Below are positions 35,840-47,818 of a stretch of 64,000 nt of DNA, piece by piece. Every line of letters starts with the position of its first letter. Within the stretch, counting starts at the first letter, position 1. The notes under the pieces are model-generated. The model ran no database searches. It saw only the letters and a program-made list of their open reading frames with translations, and was not told the DNA's origin. Both the position numbers and the translations under genes were made by a program. The stretch lies in the NCBI GenBank assembly GCA_014607495.2, contig CP053153.1:8246001-8310000 (forward strand). The letters run 5' to 3'. This DNA is from Carposina sasakii. Its lineage: Eukaryota; Arthropoda; Insecta; Lepidoptera; Carposinidae.

Positions 35840-38800
35840 CTAATTTCTTTGCCCGTGACTTGTCCACATGTGCTCTTTAAAAGTTTCCCTCATTGTAAAT
35901 GATCTCGGGCAAAGGTAGCAGCAAAGCCTGTTTGTGAGATCTGAGTGCATTAGCCTAACATGGTACTTTAGAGCAGATTGGTTGGAATATTTCATACCAC
36001 AGTGCGGGCAGTCACCACATATGGCTGCATGATTTGATTGGTGAGAAACTCCTTGGGATGTTGACGCTCCAGTGCTCAATGCTGGCACACTAGACATTCC
36101 AGCCAATAGCAATAATGCCTGTGATTGTTCCTGAGAATACATTTCTGAATCTGAATTATCTTGTTGCTCTGACAATAGTATCTCTGGCTCATAATCAATG
36201 TCAGATTTAGGTGAGTGTTTCTCAGATTTTATGTACGAATCATCATTTGCTGTACATTTCAATGGGCTTTTTGATTGAGCGTTAAAGTTGTTTGATTCTG
36301 GAATTTCTTTAGCTCTAATTTGATGTAATTCTGCAACGATTGGCACTTTCTTAGCAGAAGAGTTATTGACAATGGCATCAGTTTTGGATGGATTTATACC
36401 TGGAATAATTAATTGAAATATGAATATAGAACCTTTTCATCACCTTAATAAACTTTGTTTCTAATCCAATATTTCGAGGGGTGAAAGGCTATTTGGGATA
36501 AGCGCCATATATATAAATGGTGCTTACCCTAAATAGCCTTTCACCCCTCGATTTGTAAAATCCAGTTATCTACATTCTTCTAAAACATTACTGTGGAAAG
36601 ACTAAGCCAGACCAGAGTAGTGGTTAATAAATAACATAAGACTTGTTTACTAAGGTACTTAAAACACCAAAAATAATTACCTGATAGCAAAGACCTGGCA
36701 AGCATACTGTTCTCATAATCTGGAAGACTGTCCTCATTGTCTGAGTTGGTGTTTACATGAGGTACTGGAGAACTATTCTCATCAAACTTTTCAGTCTTTA
36801 CTATTACTGGAATGTTCTCAGTATGGGTGTTTACCTGAAACATGTTTGTAAAAGGGTTTTAAGGTTTTACGGTAAATTACCTGGATAATAAGGTGATGAT
36901 ACTGGTGGTGCAATCAGGACAATTTTTTCAGTTTATAACAGCAAAAGCAGTGGTAGGGTATGGTATTGTATTGTAAACTTCATTGGGTAAATAATTCCCA
37001 CTCGGGTGAAGATTTTTTTCCATTTTCTTTATTAATAATTTTATAAATACTTGTAGTTTATGGACTTGGCAAATGATTGGTTAAACAAAATTCTATTGTC
37101 TAATCTAATTCTTGAAGTAATACCTAAATACATATGGGTGATTCTACAAAAATTGGGTAACTCAGTGTCATCAGCCAATATATACAAAGTCTTATTATAT
37201 TTTAATGAAATTATAATTGAGTTTAAAACAATGAAAAGTCCTTTATTTGGTCACCCAATTTCACTTCTTCATTTTAAATATAAGTTAATAAAAAAACAAA
37301 ATTAATACTTAAAACGTCAGTCCTTTGGCATGTCACAATCCCGAAAACCAACAATCAAGTGACTATCCATTAAATATTATCAATGATTTTAGAAAACTTA
37401 CTAATTGACTACAATCTGTGATATACATAGTATTCCATACTATAACTTTCATAATGCAATGTCCTCCACTTTATTTAATTTTTTAATAAGAAACTTTGTC
37501 ATATGTTTCATTCATCAGTCCGTTGTGTTCTTTAAATTTGAAATTCGCGTCAAATATCACCGACTCAAGGTAAAATCCATGTTTGAGTTTTAATGTTGGC
37601 AATGAAGTTAGTTGTAGACCGCATAATTTGACGGCCGCCATAACTATACCAATGCTCGGGTTATGTTTGTCGTCTGTACACGTGCTGAGACAGTCAAAAT
37701 TTCAGTCCTGTGGTAAGTCGTTATTTTCTTGTTAATCTAAGGTTTATTTTCATTTATATTTAGTCAACTATGACTTCTTAAAATGTAGTTTGTTGATATT
37801 CGAAATTACCAAAAAAAGCATATATTCTGATTATAAACTCAAATTTCGTCTTTTTCGTCAATCCTTTGGCGTCAGTCCTTTGTCAGGTATCGCGCTAGAG
37901 GACTGACGTGTTTCCATAGTACTGATGTTTTTTTGTTTTAGAACACTTTTATCTTAATTGCTACCGTGTATAAGCATTTCTACTTTATATTTCAGTTTAA
38001 AACATTGTGCGGCACGTTAAAATTAAATTGAACAAGGAAGAAATGTATAAAAAAGAGAGAAGCCGAAAAGGCTTACTTGGCAAGAATTAAAAGTGACCCC
38101 ATTAAATAAGCGGAATACAAAGAGAAAAATATATCTCGTTAGATGCTTTTAAGGCATTTATGTTTACTTGATTTATTAGAAAATGTGTACCGTTAAATAA
38201 AATTACTTACGGGGTAGGCAGAGCACCAAGGGCCGATAGAACCACATGGTACCACTTCTGACCAATTTTGAGGGTATAGTTGAGATGTACAAGTTCGGTT
38301 AAGTAAAATTACCTCAAAATAATATAAATGTTATACACACATAACGGTCACGCCCATTATCTCCCAAGGAGGTTGGGCAGAAGTGTGCAAATTATACACT
38401 CACTTTTCACCAGTTACCCTATTAAGTCCCACGTGGTAAGTGGTGAGCCTACCGCTCCACGCATTTCGGAACAAATAAAACAATCTAGCGACCGGTAACG
38501 AATCCAATAGGAAATGTTTCCGTGCTAAATTGGTATTAAATATTTAACTGAGATAGTATTTTCTCTCAGTATAACATACGAGGCATGCCTTTTAAGTTCT
38601 GTCGTTTCCATATTTCCCGGCAATTTTGAATTTGGGTGGAACTGTTCTATATTCGAAATCGAATGTGTTTAAATTTTGAATCTCAAAACAGTTGAAAGTA
38701 TTAGGATTATATTGTTTAGTCACAGCGTCGATTGGAATCTGTCAGGAAAATGAATCATTCTAAGGAAAATGTTCGTGCAATAATTTTCTAGAACTTTAGA

Positions 38801-41800
38801 AGAGGCCTGACACGGCTTCAGCATTTAGAAGAGCTAAAATCTGTGTTCAGCGATGAAGCCCCATGTCTGCGGACTGTCGAACGCTGGTATTTAGAATTCC
38901 AGCGTGGACATCAAAGTCAAGTGAATGCAGTGGAAATGAGAGCATTGAGAAGTATGTGTGGAGTCACTTTGAAAGATAGGATAAGAAATGAGGTGATCAG
39001 AAAGAAGTGTGGTATAAATGAGGACGTGGTGACGAAGATTGAGAAGGGTATGTTGAGGTGGTTTGGGCATGTGGAGAGGATGAGTGAAAGTAGACTGACA
39101 AAGAAAGTGTACAACGGAAGAGTGAATGGAAGGGTTGGAAGGGGAAGACCTCGCCGGACTTTCACCGATCAAATTGGTGAAATTCTAAAGAAAGGGCAGG
39201 TCAAGAGTACCCTAAACCGACGAGCGTGCATGAAAAATATCATGAAAGTAGATGAAGCGAAAGAGGTGTGTCAGGATCGTAGCAAATGGAGATCCGTGAT
39301 CTCTGCCTACCCCTCCGGGAAAGAGGCGTGATTATTATGTATGTATTATGTATGTATGTACATACTAGTGTTAGTGACAAGTCTCGCGAAGGATGCCCAA
39401 AATCCGCCTTCACTAAAGATAACATCATTGCTATGAGACAACTAATTCTCGAAGATCGGCATGTGACGTATCGAGAGATACAGGCTCTATTAGGCATCTC
39501 AGGGACAACTATTCAGAAGATCTTGCATGAAGCGCTTGGTGTGTGAAAGCTAGTTTGCCGTTGGATACCGCATCTGCTTTCCGACGATCACAAGGCGGCC
39601 CGCGTCAGATGGTGTAAGAAAACTCTGCAAAGGTTCAACCGAGGAGTCAAATCACGTCTACATCATCAGTGGTGACGAATCTTGGATCTATGCGTAGGCC
39701 TGATTCCAAACAACAACCTACTATTTGGGTCTTTCAAGACGAGCCAAAGCCGACTAAACTTGTTCGTTCTCAAAGCTCTTCAAAGAAGATCGTGGCCACG
39801 TTCGTTGGAAAAACCGGCCATTTGCGACTATTGCATTTGAAGATCGTAGAACGGTTAACGCAGAGTGGTACCAGTATGTTTACCACAAGTCATCGCCGAA
39901 CTTCGAAAATCTAACTCAAAGCGACGCATCATCCTGCACCATGACAACGCAAGCTCACACAGCGCTCGTCAAACGATTGAGTATTTGAAGCAGGAAAAGT
40001 AGAAATTTTTAACCATCCTCCATACAGTCCTGACCTTGACATTAATCCCTAACGATTTCTTTACATTTCCTAAAATTAAGAAAAGTCTTCGTGGTCAAAG
40101 GTTCCAGTCCGGTGAAGAAGCATTCGACGCTTTCAAGTCAGCCATTTTGAACGCCCCCACTTTAGAGTGGATTAAATGTTATAATAACTGGTTTGAGCGA
40201 ATGGAAAAGTATATTAAGCTATGTGATGAATACTTTGAAAAACAATAAAAAGTACTATGTAATGTGTTTCTTTTCTGTGTACAATAATTAATTAGTTACT
40301 ATAAGGTTCTAGTTGTGTTTTTTTCTTCAAACGACATAACTTAAACGGCATGCTTTGTATTAATAATTATTTTTAATTGTTACTAAGTTATTTTAATACT
40401 TAAAAGACATGTACCATTATTAAAACTAAGAGATTTGTACTAAATTTCATTGTAATTCTTACAAAATTGTGTATTTTATCAGTACTATGTTACCCTCGTC
40501 AGTCCCCTGGCAGCCAAATTCAGAAAATTTTTAATAATTCGCAATCTATTTAAAAAAGTGACTGGCCCGATTGAGAACAATATATTCATTAGATTAGCCA
40601 TCATATACACCCGAATTTGTAATAATTTGATTTAATAACTACAGTAAACAAAATATGCTCAAAAGTTACAAAATTTTTGTATAATCACCCATATAACATA
40701 TAAAATAATAAAGTACCTGATTGATAGAGCTCTTGCCATTAGCCATAACTGGGGTGTTTTCGTTTTTTGCATCATTTTTCTTCTCTATGTTATTTTCAGG
40801 TACAATCGGGGGATTATCAACTTTATTCAACTGTGGCACATTATTTCTGTTGTAAATATCACAGGTATCTAACAATTTACTCTTTTTGTGACCATCACCA
40901 ATTGTTATATCATTGGGTTTGTCTGAAGTACTACTTCTTCTCTTCTTCTGGGCCGGTACCTTAGTTTCCTTATGAACATTGGGAGCTTGGTTCTTTGTTG
41001 ATATAGTTAGTTGAGTATACAGTTTGTTTGTGTTTGGAGATATGAAGCTATCCTTCTGGAATAAATATAATGTATTCTAAAATATCTTGATACACAAACA
41101 TCATAATTAAATGCCACTAGTCCTTATAATGAAATCAGTCTCTCCAATAACATATTTTATATTACATGTTTATGATTTTTTTTTTAATATTTCTAAACAA
41201 ATTACAATTACTACCCAAAAAAATTAATAACTATTTACTTTTTGATCATAAAGAAAATTTTGTGTCATATTTTGCTTAAATAGCTAAGTACTTGATTTCA
41301 AGGGGATTTGGTTAGAAATAGAAATTTTCACTAAGAGTATAAAAAATAGACAAATAAGTACCTGCTGTGTTACACCAGTAAGTCCCTTAACTTGTAGCAG
41401 TGCAGCAGTATGAAGAAATGATGCTAACTTGCTCTCTTCAATAAATACCTCTCCTTGGTACATGTATGACAACAAACTGACGATATCATCTGCCGACACA
41501 TCCTTCAGAATGATAACTGGATGCCGACATGGATTTTCCTAATAAGAAATGAGTAGAGTAAGGCCCCGGTAAACTAGTACTTGGTTATCATACTAAGCAA
41601 AATTATAAATACGAAGGTTATTATTGAACGTCATTCACCTTGAACACATTCCTGAAGTACGGACTGCACGCTGAGAGTATCACTTTGTGGGCCTTGATAT
41701 TTTTTCCTTCGCAGGTGAGCGTAACGTCTACCAAATCTTCCGAACACTTCAATGAATCTAATGCACTCACAATGTTTGTTTGGAAATTATTCCATCGTAA

Positions 41801-41824
41801 ACAAAATTGGTCTGCCATTGCCAT
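35840..41824 (-). CDS. BTB/POZ protein with two C-terminal C2H2 zinc fingers, 471 residues
   Basis: Exons (minus strand): 41824-41639, 41538-41362, 41055-40717, 36834-36681, 36399-35840. All junctions have AG/GT, the phases are 0, 0, 0, 1, and the total is 1416 coding bases including the stop. Residues 1 to about 120 are an insect BTB domain of the tramtrack/lola/broad type ([31 protein letters not shown], and YMYQGEV in exon 2). Exon 3 is a polar linker with a basic cluster AQKKRR near 158-161 that could be a nuclear signal. Two fingers of form C-x2-C-x12-H-x4-H lie at 416-437 and 446-467. Such proteins dimerise through BTB, bind DNA through the fingers and regulate transcription. The start is the first Met of MAMADQ; the second Met (two codons on) is a real alternative. 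A 3'-splice site at 41844 implies a 5' UTR intron. The orthologue was not identified, so no symbol is given. Intron 3 hosts a mariner, a LINE end and a SINE tail. Confidence 0.9.
36474..36550. mobile_element. 77-base near-perfect hairpin in intron 4 of the BTB gene
   Basis: Left arm cgaggggtgaaaggctattt and right arm aaatagcctttcacccctcg are perfect complements; the inner part (gggataagcgcc / ggtgcttaccc) pairs with a few mismatches around an AT centre. It may be a tiny MITE. As part of the pre-mRNA it would form a strong stem between exons 4 and 5. Confidence 0.7.
36988..37044 (+). repeat. SINE tail, 5'-truncated
   Basis: Starts within the B-box end (ttcccactcgggtgaag) and continues through the attttctttattaataat tail of the SINE family seen at 3445. 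Lies in intron 3 of the BTB gene, in antisense to it. Confidence 0.7.
37045..38208. other. BTB intron 3, no recognised element
   Basis: Short frames only. A cgtcagtccttt motif recurs at 37315 and 37873 and, inverted, at about 37900 (aggactgacg), forming a loose hairpin at 37873-37909. A related cgtcagtcccctgg lies at 40497. This may be the remains of an unrecognised repeat. Confidence 0.35.
38209..38298 (-). repeat. RTE-like LINE 3' fragment, copy 3, truncated
   Basis: The minus strand carries acttgtacatctcaactata through ctctgcctaccccgt, matching copies at 26290 and 29712, but it stops before the (TATG)n tail. Confidence 0.5.
38340..38465 (-). repeat. Second LINE-like 3' fragment, minus strand
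   Basis: The minus strand ends cttctgcccaacctccttgg then gagataatgggcgtgacc, similar in layout to the closing block of the other RTE-like ends but more diverged. Weak call. Confidence 0.35.
38750..40248 (+). pseudogene. mariner transposase, inactive
   Basis: Recognisable pieces in order: N-terminal helix-turn-helix region ([12 protein letters not shown], then [13 protein letters not shown]); after the LINE insert REGCPKSAF and [16 protein letters not shown]; the catalytic region with GDESWIYA (first Asp, about 39672), ILHHDN (second Asp, about 39940) and the PNDFF block (third Asp, about 40045); and a normal C-terminus ([10 protein letters not shown] ... EYFEKQ). Breaks are a TAG at codon 14 (38789), the LINE insertion, a stop at 39544 and several frameshifts, including one just before the third Asp. 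Known role: TA-targeted cut-and-paste transposition; this copy cannot do it. Confidence 0.85.
38923..39365 (+). mobile_element. RTE-like LINE 3' end inserted in the mariner
   Basis: Coding similarity to the end of a LINE reverse transcriptase: [37 protein letters not shown] and a Trp-rich close, followed by the 3' block cctccgggaaagaggcgtga and a (TATG)n tail at about 39335-39362. It is a 5'-truncated copy, as usual for target-primed reverse transcription. It happens to stay in frame with the preceding mariner codons, giving a 38843-39331 chimeric frame. Confidence 0.8.
40360..40716. other. BTB intron 3, remainder
   Basis: AT-rich sequence between the mariner end and the donor of exon 3. Nothing recognised. 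Confidence 0.4.
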
Positions 41825-42084
41825 GCTCCCAATTGTTTAGAAACTGCAACGAAATCACTTTATTGGTGGCAAAATGACAGCACAACAGACTGAAAGCTAC
41901 AAACAAGTACAACATGAGAGAAACAAACCTTTCATATGAAATGCATAACGTGCATAACTTTATAATAACTCTATTAAGTCAACTTAAGTTTTTAATACTA
42001 AATTGGTTTTTAATAACACTAATAAATGTTGAAAAACCTTAAAAAATGCAATGCATGCATGACCTCCATTGACACTGTTTTCTT

Positions 42085-42150
42085 TCACTTTCATTCGTTC
42101 GTTCGCCGACGACCAGTCCATCGTTCGCTGTTCGCTCGCGTCATAGATTT
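42085..42150 (-). promoter_or_regulatory. Candidate first exon or promoter of the BTB gene
   Basis: A short CpG-richer patch (gttcgttcgccgacgaccag, then cgttcgctgttcgctcgcgt) lies about 270 bases upstream of the 3'-splice site at 41844 that precedes the BTB start codon. That splice site shows that the 5' UTR is split, so a transcription start is expected nearby. Placement is inferred. Confidence 0.35.
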
Positions 42151-43090
42151 TTTGTTTAGTTTATCCCGCAGGAAAGGCATGGGAAATTATGTTCATACAG
42201 CCACTGTCTTTTGCAAAATTAGGTACTTCTCAATTTTTGATCAATAATAATAAGGGATCTGACAAGTTACAATAACTGTCAAAGATAGATGGCAAATCCT
42301 ACACATATTTTTTATACAGTTTTAATTTGACATGGACCTGTACTTACATTCTGTGAGTGGGTATGTCATTTATGTATATGAATTTAATCTTTCTCCAAAT
42401 TGTGTTATGATATTTGAATTTATACACACTGAGTGAGTTAAGTGTTACTATGATTATCTGATATCTAATCCAATCTAAGATTTTTTTGTTAATATGTTAA
42501 TAAGTTTTGACAGTGTCGCTGGGAGCTTTCTTGCTATTTCTTCTTCCAAGCAATAACACTTCACTGAAATAGTGTAACAGTAATAATAGAATCATGCGGT
42601 GTGTCAGACCTAATGTTGGTTTTTTCATAAAGGAGAACTGTCTAGCAGCTCTCCTGGATTTCGTCTTTAGGCGACCTTAACTCTTATAAGCTCCACGTTG
42701 GTGGCTATTAAGCCCCGAATCGCCAACTTATACCTGACAGACCGTAACAAATCGCACCTTGGGGTGGTGACCGTTGCCAAAGCAAAAGATTTGCGATTTA
42801 TTTTTTTAGGTTGTTTAAATTCACCTCCTTTTTTTGTTTGGTTGCGGTTTCATTTTGGAGTGCGAACATAGAAAGTAACATAAAAAGACCAACGACAAAC
42901 AAGTTGTTAATGCTTTCATGTCGATTAAATGATTTTTGATTTGAATGAATGATTTGACATCTCCTACCTAGCTCTTCCTTTACCTCCCCCTGCCTGGTAT
43001 ATTGTATAGTTCTATGAACTAGCCAAACTGTGCACGGCGCGGCGCTACACACGATGCAATACCATATCCAATCTATCAATTCTACTTACA

Positions 43091-43840
43091 AAGGAGGATG
43101 GGCAAAATGTACCCACCGACCAATAACGACCAGATGTATATCGTTGGAAAGCTCATGAATGACTATGAATTGTTTCTATTGATACGACTCTCAAATCGTT
43201 GTATAAAAAAAGTTATAGCTAAAAGAAACCTTCAAAACATTGAAAAAAAAACAATGTTTTTCTTCTTTGGACATCAACGTTTGTGAATACTACGCATTTT
43301 CCTCGTAATCATGAACATTTTTCTTCATGAAAGCATAACTGGGAAGTGTCTAGTTTCCAAGATATTAAGAGCCAAAGACGTGCGTGTGTGTGTGTAACAA
43401 ACATACTTATTTTAAAAAACCTATTAACAAACCAACGTCACGACTAGATGCAAAACATTACGCGCGACCACATTAATTTTTAAAAATATTATATTGTTTC
43501 CCAGTAATTTTTGGGTACTCTATCTGAGTACGTAACCGTCGTATATTTTATAGGTTGTTCACTATCACATAATTTAGAAATGTAGCATGGCCAGCGTTTA
43601 AAGGCTGATACCTCGCAGGTAACTAACAAAACACTTGAATAAGTACTAAACTTTCAAGCAAAAAATCTGAATTCTTTGAGCTATAACTTTTTTCACACAA
43701 CGAATTGAGAGAGAGAGATTTGAGAACCCCTATAGTATCAATTGATAGTCACAAAAAGAGCTTTCCAACGATATACTCGTACATGACGCGATCGTTATTG
43801 GTCAGTGGGGACTTTCCCATACATTTTTGCCCAAAATCCT
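43091..43840. mobile_element. Long foldback element, copy 2 of two
   Basis: Starts aaggaggatgggcaaaatgt and ends acatttttgcccaaaatcct; arms pair as in the copy at 33220-33946, with the same internal blocks. A short (GT)n run near 43383-43396 is inside it. Confidence 0.7.
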
Positions 43841-44907
43841 TTTAAAAAGTCCTGGGGCGAATTGTAGGTACTGCTTTCACAATTTTCACCACCGCATCGC
43901 TATTGATCTGCTTCTGCAAGTTACCTTATCAGCCCACTGGTCTTTTAAATCAACGGAGAACCAAGCAATGCCTAATATCTTACATCAAAACATTCCTAGC
44001 GGCCCAATTTAGTCGGACGTATACTGGCCAAATACTGACACTGTCTGACACATCTAACGCGCCTGTCATATCTATTACACTCTTTTCTCTATGCGCCTGT
44101 CCAATTCCTATCCAGGTGATTTGCATATTTTTTTAAATTTTAAGTAGGTACTTAGTTGTCAGAAAATTCCTCATTTTAGAGGATTTTCCTGTCGCACTGT
44201 GAGCTGTCGATTTTTTTGCAAATATTGCTTCAATTGGCCATTACTATGCACAAAAATAATACCCGAGCTAGTTCTGTAATAACATTTTAGAAGAACCAAC
44301 AAGTCTAAATTGGTATAAATTTAAACTTATCATTTTGAGATTTTTAAGTCACAGAGCAAAGAAGTAGTGCTAGCAGTTACAAAATTACGAACAAAGCTTA
44401 AAGCGAACAGATTGGGTGTCATTTTTCAAAAACTATCACATAAACGTGTCAAATTTGGCTCATTTATTGAGGCTTGCGGCTGCTTGTGAGAACTTGGCAT
44501 CCCTTTAAATCACACTTTTTTTGTCGCTTAAGTCAACAATCAAGGCAAATATCATATTATATATCATAATATTGAACTTGGCTCTCATTTTTCATTTATG
44601 TTTATGATGATTATCACTATACTAAAGAGAAAGGTTGAATGGACATAGTTTGCCTTGTCTTTCCTTCGGGATCAACAAGGGAACCAAAAATGTCAATGTC
44701 AGTTGTTTATGGATTTCCTTTTCGTTTCATTCGGCGAAAAAAACGCAATTTCAAAATTATTTGCTGTTTAACGTTGCCAAGATAAATACGATTTCGTAGA
44801 TCTAACGAAAGTGAAGAACAAATCTGAAGTGCACCTCATAAATCACAAAGCTTTTGTGTAAGGGTATTATTTTGTTATATCTGCTTGGTATTGAAGAACC
44901 GGTAACG

Positions 44908-46628
44908 ATGTCAAACGACCCGGAAAAGTTTGACTCAATGCTTTTAGCTATGGCTCAGCAGCACGAAGGTGGTGTAAAAGATGTAGGTATCTTTATTGTA
45001 ATTTGTTTCATGTAGGTACTAAAGATATTTTGGCCTGCGCATTTATAGCTGGCTAGCCTGCACCCAAACTGCATTCCCACAACACCGATTAACATAACCC
45101 TACTTATTTTGAAGCTCCACAAGTCATTGTTATTTCTTTATGCAGCTTTTTTTATAATTGACAGTGCAATTTGTATGCCTACCTACATAAAATAACTAAT
45201 CAATATCAAACATCCAGAAAGTTCTATGGTGCTTTGTTGCTATCTGATTAAGGCAAAACAACCTCTCATTTAACAAATTTTAATGCCATTATGTATCTCA
45301 TATTGTGATTATAATTTTGTTGATTTAAACTTCATGCAAATGGAAATATGCTAGACTGATATTTCCTATAAGACTTTGTATGCCACAACATAAGGAACTT
45401 GAAAAATAATACTGATTTTACTCTTTCCAGCTGCTTAACACCATTGTCAGTTTCTTAGCAAGAAAAACTGATTTCTTCACAGGAGGAAAAGATGGAGAGT
45501 GGGAGAAAGTAAGTAAATAAATTAGTGTTTTAATTTTTATGCACACTTTCTTTATATTGTTTCTTTTATAAATTACGCACAGAATCTCTCTCAATGCTTC
45601 TTTTTATACATATATTATACATACTTATACCTTTTTTTACTGATAGCCTATTTTTTACTGGTTTAAAAAAAAAATTCCCTCAGCTTGCCTTGGCAAAGAC
45701 CTCCCCCAGAAAACTCCACTTCTATATTTCCATGGAGCATCTTCAACTATTTTCTACAACCTATTTCATTTCATCCTCCCATCTTACTCACATAGACAGT
45801 GAAGTCTACCAAGATGATTCTTAGAAGGGTGCAAATATTTTGCAATAGTAAATAGATTTGTATTAAATCTTTCAGGTAGTTAAGGATACATTCTACACTC
45901 ATAGTAAGGTAGCCCGCGAAGAGGCGGAGAAGATAAAAAAAGAGAAGGAGGAGTCAGAGAGAAGGCTGAAAGAAATCAGACAGAAGAAGGACCAAGAGCG
46001 TCTGGAAAAAGACTTTCAGCCAGCAACAGTTACTGAACTAACGGACCAGGAAGCAGCCAAATTAGAAGAGGATATAAAGAAAAATAAAGAAGAAATTAGT
46101 ATGTTGTCTATTTTAAAACTCACCCCATTTTTTAATAGAACAAAGACATAATAATAATAATATGTAATGTTTGCAATATTTTGCTAGCAGATTCTTGATA
46201 TGATATTTTTACAATATATGATAAACATTGTACCTGATTTAAAAGGGGTAATAAATAAACTTAAAAACAGCAACCACCGTGCTAAATCAGTAGCATTATC
46301 ATGAAAACAAACTATTTTTAAACCAAATTGATTTCTAATATTGGTTTTTGATGCTAGTAGTATTATTTGTAATTTCATTACAATGATAGTCATGATGGAT
46401 AAAGTGTTATTTATAGTTTATTTATATAAGTACAATGTATGATATATCTATGTTATAGAAGAGGAAATTGGCAGTGGGGATGGAGCAAAAGCAGGAACTA
46501 GTGCTGAACCGGAAGATGATGATGCTGAAGAAGATGATCCAACAGAGAAGGGGAAGCTGAAGCCTAACTCTGGAAATGGATGTGATCTGCCGAACTACAA
46601 GTGGACCCAGACTTTAGAGGAGGTTGAG
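44908..46628 (+). CDS. nudC: nudC (nuclear migration protein), first four exons only
   Basis: Exons 44908-44982, 45431-45508, 45876-46098 and 46459-46628 with AG/GT junctions and phases 0, 0, 1, 0; 182 codons. The start fits the family (MSNDPEKFDSMLLAMAQQHEGG). The NudC N-terminal domain follows (FLARKTDFFTGG, WEKVVKDTFYTHS), then a charged coiled-coil-like helix (about 70-125), an acidic patch (EPEDDDAEEDD) and the lead-in to the CS domain (LPNYKWTQTLEEVE). NudC is a dynein/Lis1-linked Hsp90 co-chaperone of about 320-330 residues. The exons for the CS domain and C-terminus should follow the donor at 46629, but none was found in the rest of the window. Reading on through that donor keeps the frame open to a TAA at 46776, with AATAAA at 46825. 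Either the exons lie beyond a very long intron, or this is a 5' partial duplicate, an assembly break or a shortened isoform. Confidence 0.85.
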
Positions 46629-46830
46629 GTTAGTGACAGTAATATAATAAGTACATTTTTACTATACTGTGGTAAAGTGCAGTACACACGGGGGCTCTGT
46701 GTGCTTGTGAAGGAAGCTGTGTCATCCACAATCCCCGCCTCGCCTACATTCTTCCCCTGCGCACATCAGAATGTTTAAGGTAGATGCACTATCGCATAGG
46801 TTAAGATAGTGTGTAATCAGGATAAATAAA
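46629..46830 (+). other. Possible intronic-polyadenylation tail of nudC
   Basis: Unspliced continuation of exon 4 is open for 49 more codons, to TAA at 46776-46778; AATAAA follows at 46825-46830. Such a transcript would encode NudC without its CS domain. The open frame could be chance. Confidence 0.25.
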
Positions 46831-47438
46831 TATTTACTGTGATGCGTTTCGCACGTATTCTTCACATTTGCGAAGATACGTCGCGTATAATGTACCAGTA
46901 ATTATGCAGAACTTTATGGAAAGTTGCTATAAATTTGGTTGGGACAAAGGTGGCACCATGACAAGCCAATGAAATCCCCCAATTTAACAGTCATTAAATG
47001 CAATTTGATAAATCATAGTCATGTAACAGCAAATTTTCTCACATAAGTATTTAATTGCAATCAATTACAATACATGATTGATTCTCTATTGAAGGATGAT
47101 GTGTAAATCTGTAAATAATAGTAGTTATTCATTATGCAGATCTAGACTTAGCATAAAGTATTGATCATTGAAGGTTAGGTCTCATAACAAATACTTTATA
47201 ATTTTGCAAGGTAACCTAGTATTTCTAGGATAACTTGTTTTATTTTCGATTTAACACTACCATGGGCTCCTTGGCTTAACTTGAGATTCCTTATAAGATT
47301 CTTATTTGTAACAATTGCTTAAATTATAGTTTGAATATTATCTGGTTGCTATGGGAGTATATTTTATGATATTCTTCTCTCATCATTAAAAATGTTATTA
47401 GAGTGATGGCTTTTCTAAAAAGACCTCCTATGGCTATG

Positions 47439-47818
47439 TATACAGGGTGATTTTTGGTTATCAACATTCCCGAAAACTACGGAATCTTCTCATCATCACG
47501 ATCATTTTTCTCCGTGGAAGCATACCTGGGAAGTGTCTGGTTTTCCAAAATATTAGAGTCCAAAGTTGAGTAAATAGACTGCGTTTTTCTGCATAAATGC
47601 ACATAGACGCGCGTAGCAAGATTTTTTTACGAGAAATAATTAATATCTATCTATAAAAAAACTAGCATAAACACTAGACACTATAAATTTCGCCAGATCA
47701 AGTAACTATTTTTTTTTTTTTAATTTTCCCAGCATTTTTTTTGGCATAAACTTACTTTATTTGATGTATAGAGTACGTACCCTTCGTTAATGGTGGCCAC
47801 AAAAAAACATCCTGTATT
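47439..47818 (-). mobile_element. ~380-base MITE family, copy 3 (opposite strand)
   Basis: Plus-strand ends tatacagggtgatttttggt and aaaaacatcctgtat; the body is the reverse complement of the copies at 18207 and 28685 (acgtacccttcgttaatggt near 47775). Confidence 0.8.

Larger units (their letters stand above)
38577..40359 (+). mobile_element. mariner transposon split by a LINE 3' end
   Basis: Imperfect ~31-base inverted ends: tacgaggcatgccttttaag at 38577 and the complement of cttaaacggcatgctttgta at 40340-40359. The flanking dinucleotide is TA-like. Between them lies a mariner transposase gene (start at 38750, stop at about 40248), interrupted at 38923-39365 by a LINE fragment. Without the insert the element would be about 1.34 kb, normal for mariner. 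It sits in BTB intron 3, opposite in orientation to that gene. Confidence 0.85.
41844..44907. other. Divergent intergenic region between the BTB gene and nudC
   Basis: Holds the leader and promoter of the BTB gene (a CpG-richer patch near 42090-42145 may be its first exon), the foldback element at 43091 and, close to 44.9 kb, the nudC leader. The 93-codon minus frame at 42798-43079 lacks motifs and splice sites. Confidence 0.4.

Noticed and set aside
38917..39172. 82- and 93-codon minus-strand proteins
   Set aside because: They are antisense frames through the LINE fragment inside the mariner.
42600..42790. Possible retroelement fragment (aaggagaactgtctagcagc region)
   Set aside because: It looks more structured than its surroundings, but I could not match it to a known element or find terminal repeats.
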